Part shown: positions 1 to 7,929 of the stretch, in pieces
How the letters are laid out: each line of letters begins with the position of its first letter
How positions within the stretch are numbered: position 1 is the first letter of the stretch
NCBI GenBank assembly: GCA_023433685.1
Contig: JAEYUD010000285.1
Coordinates: 1-11,365 of the forward strand
DNA: 11,365 nt
Direction of reading: 5' to 3'
Source of the DNA: Bacteroidota bacterium
Lineage (GTDB): Bacteria; Bacteroidota; Ignavibacteria; Ignavibacteriales; Ignavibacteriaceae
Notes under the pieces: generated by a model
The model's database searches: none
The model's input: only the letters and a program-made list of their open reading frames with translations
What the model was told of the DNA's origin: nothing
Made by a program: the position numbers and the translations under genes

Positions 1-2166
1 ATTTTACTGACTTCAGCATTCCCTCAAAATTTCACCGGCAAGAAATTCGCTCTCGACCCGGGACACGGCAGTCCGCGTACCGCGACATGCGAACCGGAGA
101 CTAAAAGATTCGAAGCTTACGTGAACCACATAGTTATGCCATATCTGAAGCAACTCCTTCAGAGGGACGGTGCAACTGTGTTTTCAACCCGGGGCGACTT
201 CGATTCCCTCGGCGCGTGCTTTTCACTAAGTGAACGCGAAGCAGTGGCAAACAATAACAATGTCGATTTTTTTCACTCAATTCATCACAACGCCTTCAAC
301 GGCACAAGCAACTATTCTCTTGTTCTCTTCGAACAGTTGAACAGCACGGTTTGCCCAAACGGAAATCCTCAGTGGCCTAACCAGGCTGACAGCATGTCGC
401 TGATCATGGCGGCGGAGCTTTTTGCCGGAATTTATACGACCACAGGTTACGGAAGGGGTGACTACTGCTTCCTCGGGTACAATCTTGGTGTCCTCAACGA
501 TCTCGCGATGCCCGGAGTTCTAAGTGAAGGGTCATTTTTTGACAATATTCCCGAGGCAACACGACTCGCGAACCTCGCCTATCTGAGAACGGAGGCTGAG
601 GCTCAGTACCTTTCTTATCTTAAATATTTCAAAAAGCCCCTCCCCTCTCACGGTTCCTTGGTGGGAATCGTTACAAATCTCACTACCGGCAATCCGGTTA
701 AAGGTGTCAGAGTGGTGCTCACGTCACTCAATAAAACTTACACTCTCGACTCCCTTGGAAACGGCTTCTACCGATTCGATTCACTCGCCCCGGGTACTTA
801 CCCCGTTTCGGTGATCTCAAATATTGATACTGTTAACACGTCTGTTACCGTGGAAGCAGGGAAGATCAACAGAAAAAACCTCCTCAGTGGTTCAGCCGAT
901 ATGCCGCCACAGATAAAACTCCTCTCTGTTACAGGAGCTGAGGGCACACTTAATCTTCGTTGGGAAGTACCGACAGGCATGCTCGACTCTGTTTTGATCT
1001 ACCTTTCCGTCGATGGATCGGCGCCAACCGGTGCACCTTACAAAACAATCGGAGCCGGAACGAACACACATTCCCTTACGGGTCTTACCCCCAACCAGAG
1101 TTATTATGTTGGGATCAAAGGGAAAAACCTTTTTGGAACAAGTCCTGTTATCTCCAAGATCTATGGTGCTCAGACCACCGCGACCGGCGATGCAGTCCTT
1201 CTCGTTGATGGTTTTAACCGGTATGGTGGATCGGGAAGCTGGCAACAGCCCTGGCACAACTTCACTTCTTATTATGGAGAAGCATTGTCGGAATTGGGAA
1301 ACAGATTCTCAACCGTGTCGAATTCAGCGATCACAAGTTCCACACAGATCAAACCGTTCAAGTATCTTTTCTGGCTGCTCGGTGACGAATCTACTGTAGA
1401 TGAGACTTTCACCACGGCTGAGCAAACCTATGTGAAAGAGTACCTTCAAAATGGCGGCAAACTTTTCGTGACAGGTTCAGAAGTGGCATGGGATCTCGAC
1501 AATAAAGGTTCAGCCACCGACAAGGAATTCTTCAACCAGTACCTGAAAGCCGCGTATGTGGCAGACAACCCCACACCCAACACCCCTTCTGCTTCAGGAA
1601 TCGCTGGCACTATCTTCGACGGTTCTTCAGTTACATTCGGAGTTACCTATCCTGAAGACTGGCCTGATGTGATCAACGCGGCCAACGGAAGTATCCCCGT
1701 GATGCGATATAACACAACCCAGAACGCCGCCGTGGCGTTTGAGGGCACCTTCCCTAGTGGTACCGCGCCCGGTAAAGTGGTATTTGTAGCATTCACAATT
1801 GAAACTATCGGTGATGCCGCCAAAAGAAAAGAGGTGGTACAGAAGATAATGAATTTCTTCACCGGCACCACATCCGTTGATGATCTTGCGGAGGGGCTTG
1901 TACCGGCTGATTTTTCAATGAGTGTATACCCGAACCCCTTTAACCCTTCTACAAATCTGATAGTTAATCTTCCGGTTGAAGGAGTTTTTTCAATCAGGCT
2001 CTATGACATTCTCGGACGTGAACTCGCGACCATTAGTGATGGAACCATGCAGCGTGGATCACACAAATTCAAAGTGGAGATGGACCCGTTCCCCTCAGGC
2101 ACATATTTCATACATGTCTCAGGTGCCGGAGTTAATCAGGTTCAGAAATTAATGCTACTCAAGTAA
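1..2166 (+). CDS. Secreted N-acetylmuramoyl-L-alanine amidase with C-terminal type IX sorting domain (5' partial)
   Basis: The frame is open from the first base, so the start lies upstream. The first visible residues (ILLTSAFPQ) look like the end of a signal peptide, so probably only about 10-20 residues are missing. Numbered from the window edge, residues 15-207 form an Amidase_3 zinc hydrolase, which cleaves the amide bond between MurNAc and the stem peptide of peptidoglycan. Visible are DPGHG (H22), FEAYVN (E38) and SIHHN (H95), which fit the three zinc ligands, and LSEGSF (E176), which fits the catalytic glutamate. After it come a carboxypeptidase-regulatory-like beta domain (about 217-299), a fibronectin type III-like domain (about 302-393) and a ThuA/glutamine-amidotransferase-like domain (about 397-622) with no obvious catalytic cysteine. 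A Por secretion sorting domain (about 637-721, YPNPFNPST) ends the protein. It is therefore probably exported by Sec, then by the type IX system, to the cell surface or medium. The next gene starts 14 bases downstream, probably in the same transcript. The amidase and sorting calls are firm; the middle-domain names are by resemblance. Confidence 0.92.
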   Translation: MLLTSAFPQNFTGKKFALDPGHGSPRTATCEPETKRFEAYVNHIVMPYLKQLLQRDGATVFSTRGDFDSLGACFSLSEREAVANNNNVDFFHSIHHNAFNGTSNYSLVLFEQLNSTVCPNGNPQWPNQADSMSLIMAAELFAGIYTTTGYGRGDYCFLGYNLGVLNDLAMPGVLSEGSFFDNIPEATRLANLAYLRTEAEAQYLSYLKYFKKPLPSHGSLVGIVTNLTTGNPVKGVRVVLTSLNKTYTLDSLGNGFYRFDSLAPGTYPVSVISNIDTVNTSVTVEAGKINRKNLLSGSADMPPQIKLLSVTGAEGTLNLRWEVPTGMLDSVLIYLSVDGSAPTGAPYKTIGAGTNTHSLTGLTPNQSYYVGIKGKNLFGTSPVISKIYGAQTTATGDAVLLVDGFNRYGGSGSWQQPWHNFTSYYGEALSELGNRFSTVSNSAITSSTQIKPFKYLFWLLGDESTVDETFTTAEQTYVKEYLQNGGKLFVTGSEVAWDLDNKGSATDKEFFNQYLKAAYVADNPTPNTPSASGIAGTIFDGSSVTFGVTYPEDWPDVINAANGSIPVMRYNTTQNAAVAFEGTFPSGTAPGKVVFVAFTIETIGDAAKRKEVVQKIMNFFTGTTSVDDLAEGLVPADFSMSVYPNPFNPSTNLIVNLPVEGVFSIRLYDILGRELATISDGTMQRGSHKFKVEMDPFPSGTYFIHVSGAGVNQVQKLMLLK

Positions 2167-2180
2167 TCACGGAAATTGAA

Positions 2181-3110
2181 ATGAAAAAACTGCTTTTTAT
2201 ACTTTTATTGTCAGCCTCTCTCCTTCTTGGTCAGGGAATCTCAGTAAGCAGGGCACCCGTGCCACTTACAGGTGGCGACGCGCGTTACGCCTTCGGCAAA
2301 TTTTCTCCTGATGGTCGCTTCGCGTTGCTTTCCCACAAAGGTTACGCCACGATCGAACTGGTTGAGATGGTTTCCTCCAAAAGTTCGATCATCACTTCCA
2401 ACACTCCCGGCGCGGGCTGGGGGATGAGGTGGAACAGCGCCGGTGACCGCTTTATATTTAAAGTTAACGGGTCAACCCAGACCGGCACCAAGGCTGTGGA
2501 ACTTTATGAATATACCGACGGGACGGGTCTGACAAAAGTCGCTGATCTGGATCCCGCTGCCAATAATCTCGCGTTCTATTCACTGAATGGAAACGGGATC
2601 ACCACAGAAGGAAGAGATGGACAGCCACAGGTCATCAGAAACAGTGAATCGGCATCCGGTGTAAATTATTACATCACAAACGGCAAATTAAAGATAATCG
2701 ACCCGGACGGAAAACTTTCCCCCGGAACCCCGGCAATGATTGAACTTAAAGAAAATGTCCTCTTCGCTGAATGGTCACCTTCAGGTAAACGACTCGCCAT
2801 TCATTCCTCCGGTGAAGGAATAACCGTGTTTGATCTCGCCTCCGGCACCGCGCACAGGTTCCCCGGTTCCGAGTACCCATCATGGATAAATGATGATTAT
2901 CTGACTTTCATGGCAACAGAGGATGACGGCTATACCATGCTTAACAGCGAGGTAATTGTAGCCAAATATGACGGCTCCACATCGGAAATTGTGACAAGGG
3001 ATTTTACCCCTGCCGCAATGTGGCCTTCGGCTGACCGCAATGGGAATCTGCTGTTCACCGGAGTTGATGGCAAAATATACTTAATGAAAGTTGATTTCCC
3101 GAAAAATTAA
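2181..3110 (+). CDS. Secreted beta-propeller-like protein (TolB/PD40-type repeats)
   Basis: The 309-residue protein starts with a clear Sec signal peptide (two lysines, a leucine-rich core and cleavage near residues 16-20, around LLLGQG). It has no cysteine, so it is not a lipoprotein. The mature part has repeated blade-like segments of the PD40/WD40-like type: FSPDGRFALLS (41-51), WNSAGDRFIFKV (84-95), WSPSGKRLAIHS (198-209) and a last one at 281-304 (NGNLLFTGVDGKIYLMKVD). This pattern is seen in TolB-like and S9-peptidase propellers, but no peptidase domain follows. It is probably a small periplasmic or surface propeller that binds something. Its start is 14 bases after the amidase stop with only a weak GGAA-type ribosome site, so it is probably co-transcribed with the amidase. 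The fold is a fair inference; the function is unknown. Confidence 0.8.
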   Translation: MKKLLFILLLSASLLLGQGISVSRAPVPLTGGDARYAFGKFSPDGRFALLSHKGYATIELVEMVSSKSSIITSNTPGAGWGMRWNSAGDRFIFKVNGSTQTGTKAVELYEYTDGTGLTKVADLDPAANNLAFYSLNGNGITTEGRDGQPQVIRNSESASGVNYYITNGKLKIIDPDGKLSPGTPAMIELKENVLFAEWSPSGKRLAIHSSGEGITVFDLASGTAHRFPGSEYPSWINDDYLTFMATEDDGYTMLNSEVIVAKYDGSTSEIVTRDFTPAAMWPSADRNGNLLFTGVDGKIYLMKVDFPKN

Positions 3111-3138
3111 TGAACCAAATTTCGTAATTTTACATTTT

Positions 3139-3146
3139 TACTTTTG
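3139..3146 (+). promoter_or_regulatory. Candidate Bacteroidota-type -7 promoter box before the acyl-CoA synthetase gene
   Basis: TACTTTTG matches the TAnnTTTG -7 consensus of the Bacteroidota primary sigma factor. It lies 36 bases before the ATG at 3183, inside an AT-rich 72-base gap. No good TTTG -33 element is found at the usual distance, so the call rests on the -7 box and its position. Confidence 0.42.
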
Positions 3147-3182
3147 GTAAACATTCAACTAATCACGAGGCACAAGAGGTAG

Positions 3183-5012
3183 ATGGGACCAAGGAGAAAT
3201 TTTAAAACCATCCCGGAATTATTCAGGGTTCTGGTTGACGAGTACGGCAAGGATCAATCTAAAGCCATGCTCAGTTACAAGGTCGACAAAGAATATGTAA
3301 ACATCACCTACCAGCAGTTCAAGCAGGAAGTTGAACTGATGGCTCACGGGTTGCTTTCGATCGGTCTTTCCGCCGGCGATAAGGTAATACTCCTCGCCGA
3401 GAACCGCCCGGAGTGGATGATGTTCGACTTTGCCATTCTGGGAATTGGTGCTGTTGATGTCCCCCTGTACCCGTCACTCACCCCGGCTGATATCAAGTTC
3501 ATCATCAATAATTCCGAATCGAAGGTGGTGATCGTTTCTAACAAGTTGCTCCTTTCAAAATTCCTCAGAGTTAAAGATGAGTGCCCCGGGGTTGAAAGTA
3601 TCATCGTGATGAACGAAAAAGATGCCGACACTTCCGTTTCAGGACTTTATTCCCTCAACCGGCTGAAACAGATGGGTGAAGAGCACCGGAAATTTAATCC
3701 GGGAATGTTCACCGAACTGAATGAAAAGGTAAAGGAGTATGATACCTGCACCATAATCTACACCTCGGGAACCACCGGGGAGCCAAAAGGTGTGCTCCTT
3801 ACTCACCATAACATTATATCAAATGTTATCGGCGCTCTCGAGTCGATCCGTGTCACACACAATGAAGTATTCCTCTCGTTCCTGCCTTTGTGCCACATTT
3901 TTGAGAGGATGGCAGGTTTCTATCTTGCTCTTGCCTCGGGAAGCCATGTTGCTTTCGCGGTAAGTATAGAAACTGTTCCTCAGAATATGGTTGAAGTGAG
4001 GCCAACCCTGATGACAGCCGTTCCCCGTCTCTTCGAGAGGTTCCACGCGAGAGTGATCAAAACCGTGGAATCCGGCTCAGAGAAAAAACAGAAGATTTTC
4101 CACTGGGGCGTTGACATCGGGAAAGAGTACGCTGCCGCCAAAAAGAAAGGCAAGGTCTCAATCGCTCTTGCCGCCAAATATAAAGTGGCTGATACCCTGG
4201 TGCTTAAAAAGATACGTGAGAGAACTGGTGGAAGACTTAAGTTCTTCGTATCGGGTGGTGCCGCGCTTCCCAGACATCTTGGTGAGTTCTTCGAAGCGTT
4301 GGGTATTTTGATTCTGGAGGGATACGGACTGACCGAATCATCCCCTGTTATCGCTGTTAACCGTGAAGAAGCGTACAAGTTTGGCGCGGTAGGCAAAATT
4401 ATTCCCGGCGTTCAGGTTAAGATAGCCAAAGAACACCCCGATGATCATGACGGTGAAATACTTGCAAAAGGTCCGAATATCATGCAGGGATATTACAAAC
4501 TCCCGGAAGAAACTGCCGCCACAATAAAAGACGGATGGCTTCACACCGGAGATATTGGCTACATAGATGAAGATGGTTTCCTTCTAATTACCGACAGGAA
4601 GAAAAATCTATTCAAAACCTCAGGAGGTAAATATGTGGCACCCACTCCGATCGAGAATCTTTTCCTCTCCAACAAATTTATCGAGCAGTTCGTATTGATC
4701 GGTGACAAGCGTACTTTCTTAAGTGCACTCATAGTCCCTGACTTCGACAATCTGAAAGAGTTCGCCAAATCAACCTCCGTTCAGTACGTGGATATCCCTG
4801 ACCTGTTGAAGAAAAAGGAAGTGATACAACTCTACGAAAAAGAGATCGTACAGATTCAGAAAACCCTTGCCAACTATGAAAAAGTGCGTAAATTCGCCCT
4901 AATGGAGCGGGCATTCACTATTGAAGACGGCGAAATGACCCCCTCGCTTAAGATAAAGCGCAAGGTTGTTGAGAAAAAATATGCCGACGAGATAGAGCGG
5001 ATGTACGCTTGA
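3183..5012 (+). CDS. Long-chain acyl-CoA synthetase (AMP-forming, FadD/Faa1-like)
   Basis: This 609-residue enzyme of the ANL adenylating family activates a fatty acid with ATP to acyl-AMP and then to acyl-CoA, for beta-oxidation or lipid synthesis. The core motifs are present and in order: the P-loop-like YTSGTTGEPKG (193-203), GYGLTESSPV (380-389), the TGD motif (455-457) and DRKKNLFKTSGGKYV (471-485). The C-terminal end has LKIKRKVV, carrying the lysine expected near the A10 position of this subfamily. Length and motif spacing fit the approximately 600-residue COG1022 (Faa1) type. There is no signal peptide, so it is cytoplasmic or peripheral to the inner membrane. The ATG at 3183 is preceded by AGAGG only 3 bases away and CGAGG 12 bases away; the N-terminus aligns well with the family, so I keep this start. 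The gene seems to have its own promoter. Its TGA is followed at once by a TAG and a heptamer repeat. Substrate chain length cannot be read from the sequence. Confidence 0.95.
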   Translation: MGPRRNFKTIPELFRVLVDEYGKDQSKAMLSYKVDKEYVNITYQQFKQEVELMAHGLLSIGLSAGDKVILLAENRPEWMMFDFAILGIGAVDVPLYPSLTPADIKFIINNSESKVVIVSNKLLLSKFLRVKDECPGVESIIVMNEKDADTSVSGLYSLNRLKQMGEEHRKFNPGMFTELNEKVKEYDTCTIIYTSGTTGEPKGVLLTHHNIISNVIGALESIRVTHNEVFLSFLPLCHIFERMAGFYLALASGSHVAFAVSIETVPQNMVEVRPTLMTAVPRLFERFHARVIKTVESGSEKKQKIFHWGVDIGKEYAAAKKKGKVSIALAAKYKVADTLVLKKIRERTGGRLKFFVSGGAALPRHLGEFFEALGILILEGYGLTESSPVIAVNREEAYKFGAVGKIIPGVQVKIAKEHPDDHDGEILAKGPNIMQGYYKLPEETAATIKDGWLHTGDIGYIDEDGFLLITDRKKNLFKTSGGKYVAPTPIENLFLSNKFIEQFVLIGDKRTFLSALIVPDFDNLKEFAKSTSVQYVDIPDLLKKKEVIQLYEKEIVQIQKTLANYEKVRKFALMERAFTIEDGEMTPSLKIKRKVVEKKYADEIERMYA

Positions 5013-5042
5013 TAGTGGTTAGTGGTTAGAGGTCAGTGGTTA
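5013..5042 (+). repeat. Heptanucleotide tandem repeat (TAGTGGT-type, about 4 copies)
   Basis: Directly after the TGA stop of the acyl-CoA synthetase gene are four 7-base units: TAGTGGT twice, TAGAGGT, CAGTGGT, then a partial TA. The period is exactly 7, with one change each in units 3 and 4. A related array with the same period and similar composition is at 10454-10491. It resembles the short tandemly repeated heptamers known from cyanobacterial genomes. It could be a slippage-prone filler or a transcript-end structure; no function is established. Confidence 0.85.
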
Positions 5043-5087
5043 TTGACCCACACCGACCTTTTGGCTTAACTTATACGGAATTGGTTT

Positions 5088-7388
5088 ATGAAGTCACTTG
5101 GATATTTAATTCTCATTCCGGTTCTTTTTTTCAAAAGCGCTGCCCCACAAGGTGGCGCTTTTTGGCAAAGGCCCGGCATTGATGTCTTTCCGCACATCTC
5201 TTATTTTGATCAGTATGTGAACTCCCGGTATCTACCGGAGACCTGGGGCGGAACCTTCACTTCTGAGGATGTAAGAAAACAAGTGAAGGAAAACTACCGG
5301 ATGCTGAAAGAGGCAGGGTTTACCCATACAGTTTCCTTCGCCGATGAGTTCTCAACTGATCCATCCATTAATCCCGGAATAAAGATATTCGACCGCCACA
5401 TCGAGTGGTCTGCCTTCGACCCGATGGAAGGCAGCGATCTGCCGGGTAAATATATCTTCTCACAGGCGCAGGACCCTGAGTTGTACCCTTTCAGAGTGGC
5501 GGGTGAATTGCCTACTGATCTTGGGATTGAAAGCAATAATGGCTTTGGAAACGGGCAAACGCGCTCAATTTGGGTGAACAACCCCCTCCCTGACCTCACA
5601 CCCGGCTGGGTGGCTCTCCCTTTGGTGGGGAAAGATCAACAACATGGAGATGAATGGCTGAGAACCGCTTCACCGGAAGACGGGGCAGGATTTCTCTTTT
5701 ACTCCAAAATAAACCGGACCCTCTTCACTTCTTTAGACCCTCTGATTTTTTATATTGATGCCTCCGCCGGTGAGGTTAAACTTCCCGATACCACATTAGT
5801 TCTTACCATTTTCATCAGGTCTTCGACCACGAAAGAAGTTGAGGGTGCCGAAGGGAAAAAGACAAACGTACCATTCATTTCAAAAGAGATTAAAATCCGC
5901 TTCAAAGATATAAAAGGAAAAAGCCTGAGGAAGATAAGACTTTCAGGCGAACAGCTTGACTTTTCAAAAGCTAAAATTTTTGAGAATCAGATCGAAGTGG
6001 CGGCATTCTACCACGGAGCAGGCAATCTCACTGTCAGGTCATTCTGGTTCGCCGACAAAGGCTTTCTTGATCTGACTGAAAATCAGGCTGTTTTTAACAG
6101 GGTGAAAAAGGCGATTACCACAAAACTTGAGATATACAAAGACAACCCCCTCTTCGAGTCATTCTACACAGATGAACCTTACCTCCTGACAACAGCTGTT
6201 AGAAAATTATATACAGAAATAATCCGGACTGTAAAACCCGCGACACCGGGGCGTTCACTCGACATCGCCACTGTTTCGGGAGCGGTCTGGTTGTGGAACC
6301 TTATGTTCGACCGGAAAAATTCACTTATTGATGAAGACGACAAAAAGTTCTTCAGGAATTTTCTGCTGTTCGACTACTACCCACTCCGGTGGTTTATTAA
6401 AAACGGATGGCAGGATCAGCACCGGCTTCAGCAGGCATTTGATGAGTTGATCGAATACCCGTATGAGAGGATAACACCCCGCAACGGAAAGGAAGACCAC
6501 TTTCAATACATTGGTTATCTACAAACTATTCAAGCGGCACAGAATATGACCCCTGACGACCTGACAGATGACGTACCCATTTTCCAGACTGTTCAGGTTT
6601 CGGGCTCGAAGCAGATAAAACGCTCCGCTGGAAAGCTCTCTTACAATCCGCACCCCCTTGATCACCGGGTACCAACACGACACGAAATATTCGCTATGGG
6701 AAATCTCGCGATCGCTTACGGTGCAACCGGGCTGATGTACTACATGGTTCCTTCAAGGATCGATCCACTGCCCCCGGGGGATCTGGTCTACAATTTTGGA
6801 ACCTATGGACTCTTCGATGATCCCGGCAATATCTACAATGAGAACGACACCAATGTCTGTATGAACAGGGCCGGGGTTCAACAAGTGCCAAATCAGCGTT
6901 ACTACGCTGTACAGGAATTCATAACCGATCTTAATAAATACAGCAGTAACCTTCTCCGCTTACTCTGGGTGAACGGTTACTCCGCGAACCTAAAAAAATT
7001 CCGGGTTTCAGACCGTGACACATGGATAGAGCGCGTTGTTTCATCATCACCCGACGGTGAGACCGATGACACCCCGTTCGTTGAAGTGGGGCTTTTCCGT
7101 CAATTGAACGGTGACAGAACCGCAATAGAACCCGATTCGTTATGGCTGTTCGCAGTCAACAAATTATGCGATGTAAACGGACAGAATTCATCAGAGGGAA
7201 ACCGGCAGATCAAAATTGAGCTTAAGAAAAATTTCGATGCCGGTTTTAAGGAATACGACGTTCTTGACCTAACAACGGGCGTTCCAACCCTGCTCATGGA
7301 ATTTACTTCCGGAACCCCGGGATTCGAGATTCAGCTGAATTCGGGACGGGCTGCATTAATTTTATTGAGAAAGAAACAATCGAAATGA
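5088..7388 (+). CDS. Exported protein of unknown function, possibly a glycoside-hydrolase-like TIM barrel
   Basis: I do not recognise the family of this 766-residue protein with confidence. It starts with a probable Sec signal peptide (lysine at 2, hydrophobic LGYLILIPVLFF, then a small-residue SAAPQ region) and has no lipobox. It lacks a C-terminal type IX sorting domain and ends in a basic tail. Residues about 70-330 look beta-rich. The second half suggests a sugar-enzyme barrel: FYTDEPYL (acidic pair D362-E363), FDYYP (429-433), then an alternating stretch ending in AYGATGLMYYMVPS (542-555). That last stretch is like the late strand in GH42-like barrels, where Gly-Ala precedes a Tyr-rich strand. 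The end (about 700-762) resembles a small beta domain. D362, E363 and D429 are candidate active-site residues by inference only. The ATG at 5088 lacks a strong ribosome site; TTGACC at 5043 has no good -10 partner. The stop overlaps the cupin start (ATGA), so the two are probably translated together. Confidence 0.72.
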   Translation: MKSLGYLILIPVLFFKSAAPQGGAFWQRPGIDVFPHISYFDQYVNSRYLPETWGGTFTSEDVRKQVKENYRMLKEAGFTHTVSFADEFSTDPSINPGIKIFDRHIEWSAFDPMEGSDLPGKYIFSQAQDPELYPFRVAGELPTDLGIESNNGFGNGQTRSIWVNNPLPDLTPGWVALPLVGKDQQHGDEWLRTASPEDGAGFLFYSKINRTLFTSLDPLIFYIDASAGEVKLPDTTLVLTIFIRSSTTKEVEGAEGKKTNVPFISKEIKIRFKDIKGKSLRKIRLSGEQLDFSKAKIFENQIEVAAFYHGAGNLTVRSFWFADKGFLDLTENQAVFNRVKKAITTKLEIYKDNPLFESFYTDEPYLLTTAVRKLYTEIIRTVKPATPGRSLDIATVSGAVWLWNLMFDRKNSLIDEDDKKFFRNFLLFDYYPLRWFIKNGWQDQHRLQQAFDELIEYPYERITPRNGKEDHFQYIGYLQTIQAAQNMTPDDLTDDVPIFQTVQVSGSKQIKRSAGKLSYNPHPLDHRVPTRHEIFAMGNLAIAYGATGLMYYMVPSRIDPLPPGDLVYNFGTYGLFDDPGNIYNENDTNVCMNRAGVQQVPNQRYYAVQEFITDLNKYSSNLLRLLWVNGYSANLKKFRVSDRDTWIERVVSSSPDGETDDTPFVEVGLFRQLNGDRTAIEPDSLWLFAVNKLCDVNGQNSSEGNRQIKIELKKNFDAGFKEYDVLDLTTGVPTLLMEFTSGTPGFEIQLNSGRAALILLRKKQSK

Positions 7389-7873
7389 ACAGAAAAGAGT
7401 ATTGGATAGAGAAACTGGGGCTGCTCCCTCATCCCGAAGGGGGTTATTTCAAGGAGACTTACAGATCGGTTGAGTCAGTTCCCGGCTCTTCACTTCCTGC
7501 CCGTTACGGTGGTGACCGTGCGTTCTCGACTCAGATCTATTTCATGCTTGTAAAAGGAAATTTCTCAGCTTTTCACCGGGTGGCATCTGACGAAACATGG
7601 CATTTTTACGATGGCTCGCCGGTCGTGCTCCATTTGCTTGATCAGTCAGGTCACCACGGGATCATTATTGGAATTGCAGATGGGATGGAGCCACAGTTCA
7701 CTGTACCCGCGGGAACCTGGTTCGCGGCAGAGGTGGAAGATGGTGGCAATTTCTCTCTGGTTGGGTGCTCCGTGGCACCGGGATTTGATTTTGCTGATTT
7801 TGAGATGGCAAGGGGGGAAGAACTCTACAGGCAGTTCCCCTTTGAAGTAGTCAAGAGGTTGTGCAGGGAATAA
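7385..7873 (+). CDS. DUF985/Cupin_5 family protein
   Basis: This 162-residue protein matches the Cupin_5 (DUF985) family along its whole length: HPEGGYFKETYRS near the start (16-28), FSAFHRVASDETWHFYDG (60-77) in the first cupin motif, then WFAAEV (112-117) and the conserved end VAPGFDFADFEMA (130-142). H64, E70 and H73 are the residues most likely to line the pocket. The family includes yeast YML079w, whose structure is a jelly roll related to sugar epimerases and seed storage proteins; the ligand is not known. There is no signal peptide, so it is cytoplasmic. Its ATG overlaps the TGA of the preceding exported protein by four bases, which suggests translational coupling and perhaps a shared substrate class. 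Family assignment is firm, function open. Confidence 0.9.
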   Translation: MNRKEYWIEKLGLLPHPEGGYFKETYRSVESVPGSSLPARYGGDRAFSTQIYFMLVKGNFSAFHRVASDETWHFYDGSPVVLHLLDQSGHHGIIIGIADGMEPQFTVPAGTWFAAEVEDGGNFSLVGCSVAPGFDFADFEMARGEELYRQFPFEVVKRLCRE

Positions 7874-7904
7874 AAAAAGCCGCGCTTAAAATTAAACGCG
7901 GCTT
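7872..7904 (-). terminator. Rho-independent terminator for bshB1, possibly weakly bidirectional
   Basis: An 8-base perfect stem, AAGCCGCG at 7877-7884 with CGCGGCTT at 7897-7904, encloses a 12-base AT-rich loop. Read on the - strand the stem is followed by a run of T (complement of the A-tract at 7872-7878), the classic terminator for the leftward TPR-bshB1 transcript. Read on the + strand only TT and then CCGTAA follow, so for the cupin transcript it would be weaker. It starts right at the cupin stop codon. Confidence 0.85.
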
Positions 7905-7929
7905 CCGTAATAAATGGCACCTGTTGTTC

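Noticed and set aside
892..1399. Overlapping open frames of 82-128 codons within the amidase gene on both strands
   Set aside because: They lie inside a well-supported gene with continuous domain structure and show no domains or ribosome sites of their own.
5013..5042. The heptamer arrays as a CRISPR
   Set aside because: Units are 7 bases and contiguous, with no spacers; this is a simple tandem repeat.
5043..5077. TTGACC and TATACG as a promoter for the 766-residue protein gene
   Set aside because: The spacing is 23 bases, too long for a normal -35/-10 pair, and no TAnnTTTG box is present; the hexamer at proper spacing (TTAACT) is poor.
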